A DNA stretch of 30,315 nt from a virus, in IMG/VR virus record IMGVR_UViG_3300047375_000030, positions 1 to 30,315 of that record. One strand, 5' to 3'. A program made the translations under genes and the position numbers. Positions 24,296 to 29,623 of the stretch are shown piece after piece (within the stretch, counting starts at the first letter, position 1; each line of letters starts with the position of its first letter). The notes beneath the pieces are model-generated. The model searched no databases. It worked only from the letters and a program-made list of their open reading frames with translations, and was not told where the DNA came from.

Positions 24296-24762
24296 ATATA
24301 AATATCGTTTTCAACTGTTATGCTTACATTCATAGACCAACCTACTAACTCATTTTCAAACCTGTCATAGAAAGGAACAAAAGTAACGTCAGAACTTACT
24401 TGGTACATATCATTAAATAATTGACCTGATCTCATTTGTTCTACAAGTCTGTTCCCTACGCCTAGTTGAGTGTTAAGAATATCCTGTTCGTCTGTATTTC
24501 CTGTAAACTGATCTACTACTACAGCTTTGTTTATGTCTATAATATCCATAAGTAGAATAGTTAGATTATAAGTCAGGACTTGTCCGCTCTGGACTACGTT
24601 GTTAGTAATGATATGAGACAAAGGAAATATAGTTTGCTTTCTTAAGTCAACGTCTGATATGTCTCCATAAGTTACAGACTTTACAAAAGGACTAGCTAAC
24701 AACTGCTGTTCTAGCTTTTCCATTATTAAATAATAACTTCTTATTCCTCTTTTGTTACTCAT
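24289..24762 (-). CDS. Tail terminator-like protein candidate, 157 aa
   Basis: The start (MSNKRGIRSYYLIMEKLEQQ) is a helix, then strands and another helix (NTQLGVGNRLVEQMRSG), ending in a strand-rich part (ENELVGWSMNVSITVENDIY). Alpha-beta proteins of this size that sit between adaptor and tail genes are often tail terminators that cap the tube. The ending WSMNVSITVEND is a pattern I have seen in Bacteroidetes phages. It starts at ATG 24762, four bases after the frameshift product ends. Confidence 0.5.
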   Translation of the reverse strand: MSNKRGIRSYYLIMEKLEQQLLASPFVKSVTYGDISDVDLRKQTIFPLSHIITNNVVQSGQVLTYNLTILLMDIIDINKAVVVDQFTGNTDEQDILNTQLGVGNRLVEQMRSGQLFNDMYQVSSDVTFVPFYDRFENELVGWSMNVSITVENDIYIC

Positions 24763-24766
24763 TTTT

Positions 24767-25018
24767 TTATTTTTTATTTTTAATTCTAGCTAATTGTAAA
24801 TTACTTTTTTCTTTTATATACATTAAAGCACTTAAACACTTATGGAAATTAATCTTAGTCACTTCGTCTAGTTTAGTTACGTCTTCGTTTGCGAGTCTCC
24901 AGAGGGAATGATACCAACCGTATTTAACATTGAAGTTAGCTTCTCTTGAGAGATCAGGTTCTCCTTCTTGTTCAAAGAGCTCCTCATAACTTTCACTAAG
25001 TCCCTTTCTAAATTCCAA
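24767..25018 (-). CDS. Tail assembly chaperone, -1 frame extension (T part of G/GT)
   Basis: This reading frame has no ATG; only a TTG near 25033 precedes it, just after an in-frame TAA. It is better read as the continuation of the 24877-25506 gene after a -1 slip at the T-run 25025-25017. The join gives ...CMLFF-LEFRKGLSESYEELF... and a fused chain of 246 residues (163+83). The 83-residue extension contains KYGWYHSLWRLANEDVTKLD and INFHKCLSALMYIKEKSN, which I remember from the second tail-chaperone frame in Bacteroidetes phages. This mirrors lambda gpG/gpGT, where the T domain recruits tube subunits to the tape measure. A missed base in the homopolymer would also explain it. Confidence 0.75.
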   Translation of the reverse strand: MEFRKGLSESYEELFEQEGEPDLSREANFNVKYGWYHSLWRLANEDVTKLDEVTKINFHKCLSALMYIKEKSNLQLARIKNKK

Positions 25019-25506
25019 AAAAAAAGCATACAACCCATAACTAAATTAAGAGGCATCTGCTTCATTAAGTCCCAGTAAGTGTCTCCTTTATATTCTTCTA
25101 TCTCATAACTACCTTTATAGTTCTGGAGCACAGGTCTATATAAAACAGCCATAGCTTTGTGCATATTTTCCCAGTCTACTATGTAAGTGTCTACGTCAAC
25201 GTACTCTCCAAAAGTCATATCGTCTAGCTGAGGAATAAATCCAAACTCTAGCTTATCAAATTTCCATCTACTAATAAGTGGAGGTTTTTCGTTTAGAGCT
25301 GTATTGATCTGTTCGCAAACTTTAAATACATCGCTCATTCTTAGTTTCAAAGTGTTGTTAACTGGCAGACCACAGAATATTTCTAGCATCTTAATTGCTA
25401 TTTTTTCTTCTGATAGATTTTCGTCTGTACACTCTTTTAAAAACTTCTGATATTGCTCTAAAGTAATATCCTGCATTTTAGTAGGTACATTGATTTCTAG
25501 TTCCAT
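24877..25506 (-). CDS. Tail assembly chaperone, zero frame (G-like), 209 aa
   Basis: A helical protein with MELEINVPTKMQDITLEQYQ at the start and KLEFGFIPQLDDMTFGEYVD in the middle, then MAVLYRPVLQNYKGSY and MKQMPLNLVMGCMLFF. This resembles tail assembly chaperones that precede tape measure genes. The slippery heptamer T TTT TTT stands at codons 161-163 in correct phase. Without slipping, the ribosome continues for 46 more residues (residues 164-209) to a stop at 24877. It starts at ATG 25506, five bases after the CGTTATA box of promoter-like motif D. The overlap with the -1 frame is 142 bases. Confidence 0.72.
   Translation of the reverse strand: MELEINVPTKMQDITLEQYQKFLKECTDENLSEEKIAIKMLEIFCGLPVNNTLKLRMSDVFKVCEQINTALNEKPPLISRWKFDKLEFGFIPQLDDMTFGEYVDVDTYIVDWENMHKAMAVLYRPVLQNYKGSYEIEEYKGDTYWDLMKQMPLNLVMGCMLFFWNLERDLVKVMRSSLNKKENLISQEKLTSMLNTVGIIPSGDSQTKT
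25017..25026 (-). other. Programmed -1 frameshift slippery site
   Basis: On the minus strand C TTTTTTTTT GG. Zero-frame codons are CTT TTT TTT TGG, so the heptamer T TTT TTT sits in the canonical X XXY YYZ phase. A -1 slip gives TTG as the next codon and opens the 83-codon extension. Confidence 0.7.
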
Positions 25507-25511
25507 AATTA

Positions 25512-25539
25512 TATAACGTATAAATTAATTTTTTTAAAA
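25512..25539 (-). promoter_or_regulatory. Late promoter-like motif D (tail unit)
   Basis: On the minus strand TTTTAAAA (25539-25532), then 13 bases, then CGTTATA (25518-25512), five bases before the ATG of the tail chaperone. An intrinsic terminator ends just upstream, so a fresh start of transcription is needed here. Confidence 0.65.
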
Positions 25540-25540
25540 T

Positions 25541-25566
25541 AAAAAAGGGCAGCCTTCCGACCACCC
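25541..25566 (-). terminator. Intrinsic terminator before the tail unit
   Basis: On the minus strand GGGTGGTC-GGAA-GGCTGCCC forms an 8-bp stem with three wobble pairs and a GGAA loop, followed by six T residues. It pairs well only as minus-strand RNA. It ends the small-gene block. Confidence 0.8.
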
Positions 25567-25616
25567 TAAATTAAAACAACTTAACTAAGTTACCAAAATT
25601 ATTGGAATTATACTGC

Positions 25617-25781
25617 TTATCCTGCTATTACGAAATACAAAATCACCAAACTAAAAATTATAAACGCAGTTTTAAGCACCAGGAAAGTTGTTCCTTCCTT
25701 TCTAGGGCTTCTGCCCTGATTACTTCTATATTGTCTCATTACTCTTTTCTTATTCTTTATATGAAATTCTTGCTCAGTCAT
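25617..25781 (-). CDS. Small basic membrane protein, 54 aa
   Basis: The frame runs from ATG 25781 to TAA 25617-25619. The first 30 residues are very basic (KNKKRVMRQYRSNQGRSPRK). The last 24 form one hydrophobic segment (TFLVLKTAFIIFSLVILYFV). A basic cytoplasmic part with a C-terminal anchor is seen in small phage membrane proteins of many roles. Its ATG shares one base with the upstream stop, so it is coupled to the other membrane protein here. The function is unknown. Confidence 0.7.
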   Translation of the reverse strand: MTEQEFHIKNKKRVMRQYRSNQGRSPRKEGTTFLVLKTAFIIFSLVILYFVIAG

Positions 25782-25936
25782 TACGTCAGGAATAACATAT
25801 TAAAAATATTATACAGTAGTTTACTTAAAGCCATAACAGTTATAATCATAAAAGCTGTTGAAAATGCTATAGTACTAAATTGAATTATTAGTCCTGCATA
25901 AAAACTAATAAAGTCATCTAATTTCTCTTTTGTCAT
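25781..25936 (-). CDS. Small hydrophobic membrane protein, 51 aa
   Basis: The frame runs from ATG 25936 to TAA 25781-25783. After MTKEKLDDFISFYA the rest is hydrophobic, with about 35 residues that could form two short membrane segments (GLIIQFSTIAFSTAFMIITV, then ALSKLLYNIFNMLFL). It lies three bases after the 49-residue gene and overlaps the next by one base. A second holin-like or superinfection-exclusion protein is possible. No known family. Confidence 0.7.
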   Translation of the reverse strand: MTKEKLDDFISFYAGLIIQFSTIAFSTAFMIITVMALSKLLYNIFNMLFLT

Positions 25937-25939
25937 AGT

Positions 25940-26089
25940 TTATTTTTTATAGTTTGTTTTGTTAATAATATTTCCTTCTAAGTCTACTATAGTATATCCT
26001 TGAGCTGCTAAAAGCCTTACAGCTTTATTTTGTTCTTTAGCTCGTTCCTGGATTCTATAGGTTTCGAATATTTCATTTGATATTGGCAT
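25940..26089 (-). CDS. Small helical protein, 49 aa
   Basis: The start chosen is ATG 26089 (MPISNEIFETYRIQERAKEQ), two bases after the stop of the zinc-ribbon gene, rather than the longer frame reaching back to 26125 that would overlap that gene. It has a helix rich in Glu, Arg and Lys followed by AAQGYTIVDLEGNIINKTNY, which could be a short hairpin. No family is recognised. Confidence 0.7.
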   Translation of the reverse strand: MPISNEIFETYRIQERAKEQNKAVRLLAAQGYTIVDLEGNIINKTNYKK

Positions 26090-26091
26090 AA

Positions 26092-26223
26092 TTATTTTTT
26101 TTGAGTTAATTCGGGAAGACCCCATTTGTTATAAGTTAACTGAAAGTCAAAGTCATAACCGCAGAACTCACATATAAAGTTGTCTGGGTCATTTAGTTTC
26201 TTACAGTTATCACATTTAGTCAT
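26092..26223 (-). CDS. Zinc-ribbon mini-protein, 43 aa
   Basis: The frame runs from ATG 26223 to TAA 26092-26094. It has two CxxC pairs, C4-x-x-C7 in MTKCDNCKKLND and C18-x-x-C21 in FICEFCGYDF, the spacing of a small zinc ribbon. A polar tail follows (YNKWGLPELTQKK). Such mini-proteins often bind nucleic acid or RNA polymerase; nothing here decides. The leader contains a perfect DnaA box. Confidence 0.7.
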   Translation of the reverse strand: MTKCDNCKKLNDPDNFICEFCGYDFDFQLTYNKWGLPELTQKK

Positions 26224-26242
26224 ATTATAAAGTTACAAAAAG

Positions 26243-26251
26243 TTATCCACA
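26243..26251. promoter_or_regulatory. Perfect DnaA box TTATCCACA
   Basis: The nine bases TTATCCACA match the strongest DnaA box class exactly. The site is in a non-coding stretch (26224-26265) between a terminator and the zinc-ribbon gene. One copy only is seen here. The phage also encodes a DnaA-domain-IV-like protein (28444-28866), which makes this a candidate origin or regulatory site. Confidence 0.6.
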
Positions 26252-26265
26252 TTTACAAATAGGGT

Positions 26266-26299
26266 AAAAAAAAAACCAACCCTCTCGACAGGACTGGTT
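26266..26299 (-). terminator. Intrinsic terminator after the structured non-coding stretch
   Basis: On the minus strand AACCAGTCC (26299-26291) pairs with GGGTTGGTT (26282-26274), including two wobble pairs, with loop TGTCGAGA, followed by a run of T residues. Confidence 0.8.
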
Positions 26300-26450
26300 T
26301 ATAAGAGTCGTAAAACACGTCAGAATTACATATTTTAGTTGCACCTAAAACATAGTTTATATCACTTCAACTCTTTACGCTTTCTCGAACTAGTTTTGAT
26401 CTAGTCCAATTATACGTTTGTAAGGTTACAAGTTTTATAGATATTCGAGT
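26300..26450 (-). ncRNA. Structured non-coding stretch, possible small RNA or 3' UTR
   Basis: About 150 bases without a usable frame (the two ATGs on the minus strand meet stops within two codons) lie between the 89-residue gene and a terminator. Paired segments seen are TTGTA/TACAA (26418-26431), ACTAG/CTAGT (26389-26405), both enclosed by CTCGAA/TTCGAG (26384-26389 with 26444-26449) as a three-way junction, and TTTTAG/CTAAAA (26333-26350). It does not fit a tRNA. It may be a processed small RNA, a protective 3' UTR or a protein-binding RNA. Confidence 0.45.
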
Positions 26451-26720
26451 CTACTCAACTTGACGCTTACTGTTTTTAAGTTTTATCATTTCTGATAGTA
26501 TTGGTTTAAATAACCTTTGCTGAAACTCTATAAGAGTAAGCATATTGTCAGCAGGTTCATCTTTTTTGAATGCAAAGTATTTTCTACATAAATCTAAATA
26601 CTTATCGTTACGTTTAGTGTTTAAAACATAAACAAAAGATTTTAACATATACACTGCAGCTTGAGGATTTTCTTTTAGGTCGTCTCTAAAAGTATTATTA
26701 GGATTCATTTTAAAACTCAT
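26451..26720 (-). CDS. Hypothetical helical protein under its own promoter, 89 aa
   Basis: The protein is helical and Lys-rich: FRDDLKENPQAAVYMLKSFV, then DKYLDLCRKYFAFKKDEPAD, then FQQRLFKPILSEMIKLKNSK. No catalytic motif, zinc site or membrane segment is visible. It starts at ATG 26720 with a 36-base leader to a host-type box and an inverted repeat, and is followed by the structured stretch and terminator. That makes it a single-gene unit, unlike the operons around it. An independent, possibly early regulator is an attractive guess, but nothing in the sequence proves it. Confidence 0.7.
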   Translation of the reverse strand: MSFKMNPNNTFRDDLKENPQAAVYMLKSFVYVLNTKRNDKYLDLCRKYFAFKKDEPADNMLTLIEFQQRLFKPILSEMIKLKNSKRQVE

Positions 26721-26756
26721 AAATTAAAAATTAAAGGTTATACATTTTTTACACTA

Positions 26757-26793
26757 CAAACATATAAAGTATGTGTGCAGTACACGTGCACAC
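26757..26793 (-). promoter_or_regulatory. Host-type -7 box with inverted-repeat operator candidate
   Basis: On the minus strand TATGTTTG (26764-26757) matches TAnnTTTG. No good TTG lies at the expected -33 distance. Instead GTGTGCA (26773-26779) and TGCACAC (26787-26793) form a 7-bp inverted repeat with a 7-base spacer covering that region. This suggests a protein-controlled promoter for the 89-residue gene. Confidence 0.5.
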
Positions 26794-26800
26794 TTAATTT

Positions 26801-26914
26801 TCAAGGTATGTATACTTCTCCGCATTTAGGACAGTAGAAATAAAAACCATTTTGTAATGAGCCTGTAGGAGTCATTTGTTTATCACATTTAAGACAGACT
26901 TTACCTGATTGCAT
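26801..26914 (-). CDS. Zinc-ribbon mini-protein after terminase, 37 aa
   Basis: The frame runs from ATG 26914 to TGA 26801-26803. Two CxxC pairs, C7-x-x-C10 (KVCLKCDKQ) and C28-x-x-C31 (FYCPKCGEV), form a classic zinc ribbon with little else. It overlaps the terminase large-subunit gene by 14 bases, so it is translated from the same message. It resembles the 43-residue ribbon at 26092-26223 in layout but not in detailed sequence. Confidence 0.75.
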   Translation of the reverse strand: MQSGKVCLKCDKQMTPTGSLQNGFYFYCPKCGEVYIP

Positions 26915-28061
26915 ATTTTCCATAATTAGGTCTGGCTAGTTTATTATAGATTCCGTAACGGAGGCTGTCTGTAAAATGGTTAAACTTGTCTTCAGGAGTG
27001 TTTAAGATATTTCCGTTCTTGTCTTCTTTCCATTTATAATTACGAAACTCTTTTATAGCGTTCTGGCTTTTCTTAGTTATATGTATAGTATATCTCTTTA
27101 ACATATCTATTCCAATATTAACTGAGTCTCTTCCTTTTGTGCTCGGTTTTATATTCCAACCGTATCTATAAAGTTCGTCTATTGTTTTCGGTTCTGCTGA
27201 GTCTGCATATATCTCTTCACGTCTTCCAACTCCCAGACTTAGTAATTCGTTATGAATATCTCTGTTTGTCATTCCTGTACGATATAACAACTCTTCTGCA
27301 TAAAGGTTAGTATCGTGAAGGTAAATTTTAGATATGCAAGTAGGGTCATTAGTATAGCCAAAGTCCATACCATAACTAACAAACTTTGCATTGTCAGGTA
27401 TTTTCTCAATTTCTCTAAACTGAAATATAGTTGCTTTACTTTGTCCGATCTCCCCTAGTCCATATATCCTCCAGTAGTTTTCGTCTGTGTATTGTAGTCT
27501 TTCTATTTCTTTTACTATCGACTCCTCCAGGAACTTATTGTCTTTATAAGTAGTCTTATAAAAGTCTGCGTCTTCTCTTACTTTTACTTTATCATAAATC
27601 CAGTGAAACTCGTCAGAAGGATTGTAGTCTAATATAATACGACCAACAGTTCTGAATACTAATTGATTCCAGTCTTCCCAGAATAATTCGTTAGCCTCAT
27701 TAATAAATAGTAAATCTCTTTTACGTCCTCTTACTTTTTGAGGTGAGTCTAAGGATATAAACTCTACTAGGTTTCCGTTTATCTTGTATTCGTGACTTGT
27801 CTTGTTATGGTCTTCCTCACTATAGAGCTCGTTGTTCTTTAGTATCTCAAAGAAATCTCTCATAGCTGAGGTTCTTAATGCAGGAAATGTTTTTCTACAT
27901 ATTGAAACTACTTTGTTTTTATTTCTTAGACAGTAACCAAATATTATCCAAATTAGTATATTATATGTCTTACCGCTACGTGACCCGCCCTGCTCTATTA
28001 TAATTTTTTTTTGGCTTTTTTCTAGATGCTTCCAAACTATGTTAGTTCTTAGGTCTCTCAC
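26901..28061 (-). CDS. terL: Terminase large subunit, 386 aa
   Basis: This is the DNA packaging motor and nuclease. ATPase motifs: Walker A GGSRSGKT (25-32), Walker B with catalytic Glu in DLLFINEA (116-123, E122), and a coupling-like segment around LDYNPSD (144-150). RNase-H-like nuclease acidic residues: D233 in YGMDFGY, D287 in YADSAEP and D365 in HFTDSLRY. The pattern fits the PBSX/Terminase_3 branch. The length is slightly short for TerL, but both domains are complete. It starts at GTG 28061-28059, overlapping the small-subunit stop as GTGA. The class by itself does not settle cos or headful packaging. This is one of the surest genes here. Confidence 0.95.
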   Translation of the reverse strand: MRDLRTNIVWKHLEKSQKKIIIEQGGSRSGKTYNILIWIIFGYCLRNKNKVVSICRKTFPALRTSAMRDFFEILKNNELYSEEDHNKTSHEYKINGNLVEFISLDSPQKVRGRKRDLLFINEANELFWEDWNQLVFRTVGRIILDYNPSDEFHWIYDKVKVREDADFYKTTYKDNKFLEESIVKEIERLQYTDENYWRIYGLGEIGQSKATIFQFREIEKIPDNAKFVSYGMDFGYTNDPTCISKIYLHDTNLYAEELLYRTGMTNRDIHNELLSLGVGRREEIYADSAEPKTIDELYRYGWNIKPSTKGRDSVNIGIDMLKRYTIHITKKSQNAIKEFRNYKWKEDKNGNILNTPEDKFNHFTDSLRYGIYNKLARPNYGKYAIR

Positions 28062-28384
28062 TCTACAACTTCTATTCTAAATTCTTTATTGTCTCCAGTG
28101 TCAATTTCCTGTCTAGGAACATAGCCTCTAGATTTACCTATAGTCTTTAAATAAAATATTATTGAAGTTTCTTTCTCGTTTTTAATACAGTCGAATAGTT
28201 TAGACTCTACAAAATCTATAGCAGAATTTCTTATGTCCTGGACTTTTGTTTTATAGTCTGGGTCATCCTCTAGCCATCTATAATGAGTTTGTCTACTTAT
28301 ACCTACTCTTTGACTTGCAGTTGAAACTATACCTAAACACTCCTCAAGAGCTTTAAGCATTTTATCTTTACTTTCTGTTTTCAT
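28058..28384 (-). CDS. terS: Terminase small subunit, 108 aa
   Basis: This is the DNA-recognition subunit of the packaging motor. An N-terminal helix-turn-helix is clear (LGIVSTASQRVGISRQTHYRW), followed by EDDPDYKTKVQDIRNSAIDF and an oligomerisation-like helix pair (ESKLFDCIKNEKETSIIFYL). A closing LKTIGKSRGYVPRQEID matches small terminase subunits of the phBC6A51/HTH type. It is followed directly by terL with a GTGA overlap. It starts at ATG 28384, 44 bases after the CGTTATA box, giving it the longest leader of the late units. Confidence 0.88.
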   Translation of the reverse strand: MKTESKDKMLKALEECLGIVSTASQRVGISRQTHYRWLEDDPDYKTKVQDIRNSAIDFVESKLFDCIKNEKETSIIFYLKTIGKSRGYVPRQEIDTGDNKEFRIEVVE

Positions 28385-28428
28385 TATATCTTTTTTATAG
28401 TGTCACATTTGTAACATTATTCTACTAA

Positions 28429-28456
28429 TATAACGGAAAATTTTTAAGTTTTATGT
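28429..28456 (-). promoter_or_regulatory. Late promoter-like motif E (terminase unit)
   Basis: On the minus strand ACATAAAA (28456-28449), then 13 bases, then CGTTATA (28435-28429). The upstream box lies within the end of the DnaA-like gene. It marks the border between the early and late arms. Confidence 0.65.
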
Positions 28457-28866
28457 ATAAGGGTATTATATAGCTTTTCCTTGTAAGTTAGTTTATCTAC
28501 AAGTTCATTTACTTGTTCTAAAGACTCAGAGGTTTTTAAGACTTTTAGTTTATCGAAAACAGTCAATAACTCTTCTGAGGATATGATTTCATTTTTAATA
28601 ATATTTAGCCAGGTTTGATATTCTGGTTTTCTTTTTTTTATTTCCTCAAACATATTTGTTCTATAAAGTATTGTAGAGTGGTCTGCAGACTTTCCTTTAG
28701 TATGATAATATTTAGCTATGCTTTCATAAGTCTTACTCTTTAGCTTTCTCATTATAAAGTCAAAGAAGGCTCTAGCGTCTACGTGGCTTTGTGTTCTTCG
28801 GTTCTCGAATATATCTGTCTCTGTTAAACTTATTACTAAGTTTGCTATCCTGTCGTATTCATTCAT
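28444..28866 (-). CDS. DnaA domain-IV-like DNA-binding protein, 140 aa
   Basis: Residues about 23-80 resemble the DNA-binding domain IV of the initiator DnaA: a helix (QSHVDARAFFDFIMRKLKSK), then TYESIAKYYHTKGKSADHST and ILYRTNMFEE. The ADHSTILYR segment (61-69) is close to the DnaA signature (G-x-DH-T/S-T-V-x-H/R). The AAA+ motor is absent; the rest is a charged helical tail. Such a protein could bind DnaA boxes and recruit or block host replication. It is the last gene of the early arm and starts at ATG 28866, one base after the ParB-like stop. The family call is good by motif; the role is inference. Confidence 0.75.
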   Translation of the reverse strand: MNEYDRIANLVISLTETDIFENRRTQSHVDARAFFDFIMRKLKSKTYESIAKYYHTKGKSADHSTILYRTNMFEEIKKRKPEYQTWLNIIKNEIISSEELLTVFDKLKVLKTSESLEQVNELVDKLTYKEKLYNTLIHKT

Positions 28867-28867
28867 A

Positions 28868-29614
28868 TTAAAATAAAGTTTTTTCTCTTTTAAGACTTTT
28901 GTTAGCCTTATTATAAATATCTGTTAAATACTCTAAAGTATCTAGTTCGTTGTTATAAGATAAAATATAATTTTCTCGGCACATTTTTCTTATTGCTAAT
29001 ATATTAATTTTCTTATGATCGTAGAAAAACATTTTTGTAGCTCTAACAAATTTTGCAGCAAAGGCAGAAGTTTTCCTAGGATATTCATTCATTACTTTTA
29101 GTAATTGAAATATTTTATTAGCAGTTTTTAAGTCTGATATGTATAAACCATTTTTTAATTTAATTTTTATACCGCTATAACTTTTACCTGAAACTATAAG
29201 CTCTAAACCATTTATAATTTTAAACTTATTATTAGTTTCTTTTTGCCAAATATAAGACTGTTGTAAGGCTTTCTTTACATCTAGATTTCCTTTTCTCATT
29301 TGGAAATTTGCATAATCTAGTGAAGTCCAATTAGAACTAGTATTGTTTATATCTATAGTGTGTGAATCTTTTTTCCAGGCTTTACTAATTATATAGGGAA
29401 CTACGTATCCTAGTTTTTGTAAAGTCCAGAACCTATGCTGACCGTCTACTATTTGGTTTTCAGTATTTAATATTATAGGAATTTGTATTCCAATTTCTTT
29501 AATACTCTTTTCTAGTTTGTTTAGTATTCTTTGATTAGGCTCTCTATTAGAGTCTAGTAGTTTAAACAAGTTGTAGTTTTTAGTTTCGTAAATGTTAAAT
29601 TTTTCTATGTTCAT
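28868..29614 (-). CDS. ParB/Srx-fold N-terminal domain protein, 248 aa
   Basis: The first 90 residues match the ParB N-terminal (Spo0J/sulfiredoxin-like) domain: REPNQRILNKLEKSIKEIGI, then PIILNTENQIVDGQHRFWTL with the GQHR box that binds CTP or acts in related nucleases. The remaining 150 residues are helical (LDYANFQMRKGNLDVKKALQ, AFAAKFVRATKMFF), with no clear ParB-type HTH. In phages such proteins often act in DNA modification, partition or transcription control. It starts at ATG 29614, nine bases after the nuclease stop, and is followed immediately by the DnaA-like gene. Confidence 0.75.
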   Translation of the reverse strand: MNIEKFNIYETKNYNLFKLLDSNREPNQRILNKLEKSIKEIGIQIPIILNTENQIVDGQHRFWTLQKLGYVVPYIISKAWKKDSHTIDINNTSSNWTSLDYANFQMRKGNLDVKKALQQSYIWQKETNNKFKIINGLELIVSGKSYSGIKIKLKNGLYISDLKTANKIFQLLKVMNEYPRKTSAFAAKFVRATKMFFYDHKKINILAIRKMCRENYILSYNNELDTLEYLTDIYNKANKSLKREKTLF

Positions 29615-29623
29615 ATTATTGTT

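Noticed and set aside
25019-25033. TTG 25033 as an independent start of an 88-residue protein.
   Set aside because: It lies just after an in-frame stop, has no ribosome-binding signal, and the frameshift reading gives a better joined protein.
25602-25883. A 93-codon frame on the plus strand.
   Set aside because: It lies opposite two tightly coupled minus-strand membrane genes, and no other gene uses the plus strand.
26090-26125. A longer start for the 49-residue gene at 26125.
   Set aside because: It would overlap the zinc-ribbon gene and adds a basic stretch without a pattern; ATG 26089 directly follows that gene's stop.
26384-26449. A tRNA or tRNA-like gene.
   Set aside because: There is a paired junction, but no acceptor stem, anticodon arm of the right size or T-arm with matching stems could be placed.
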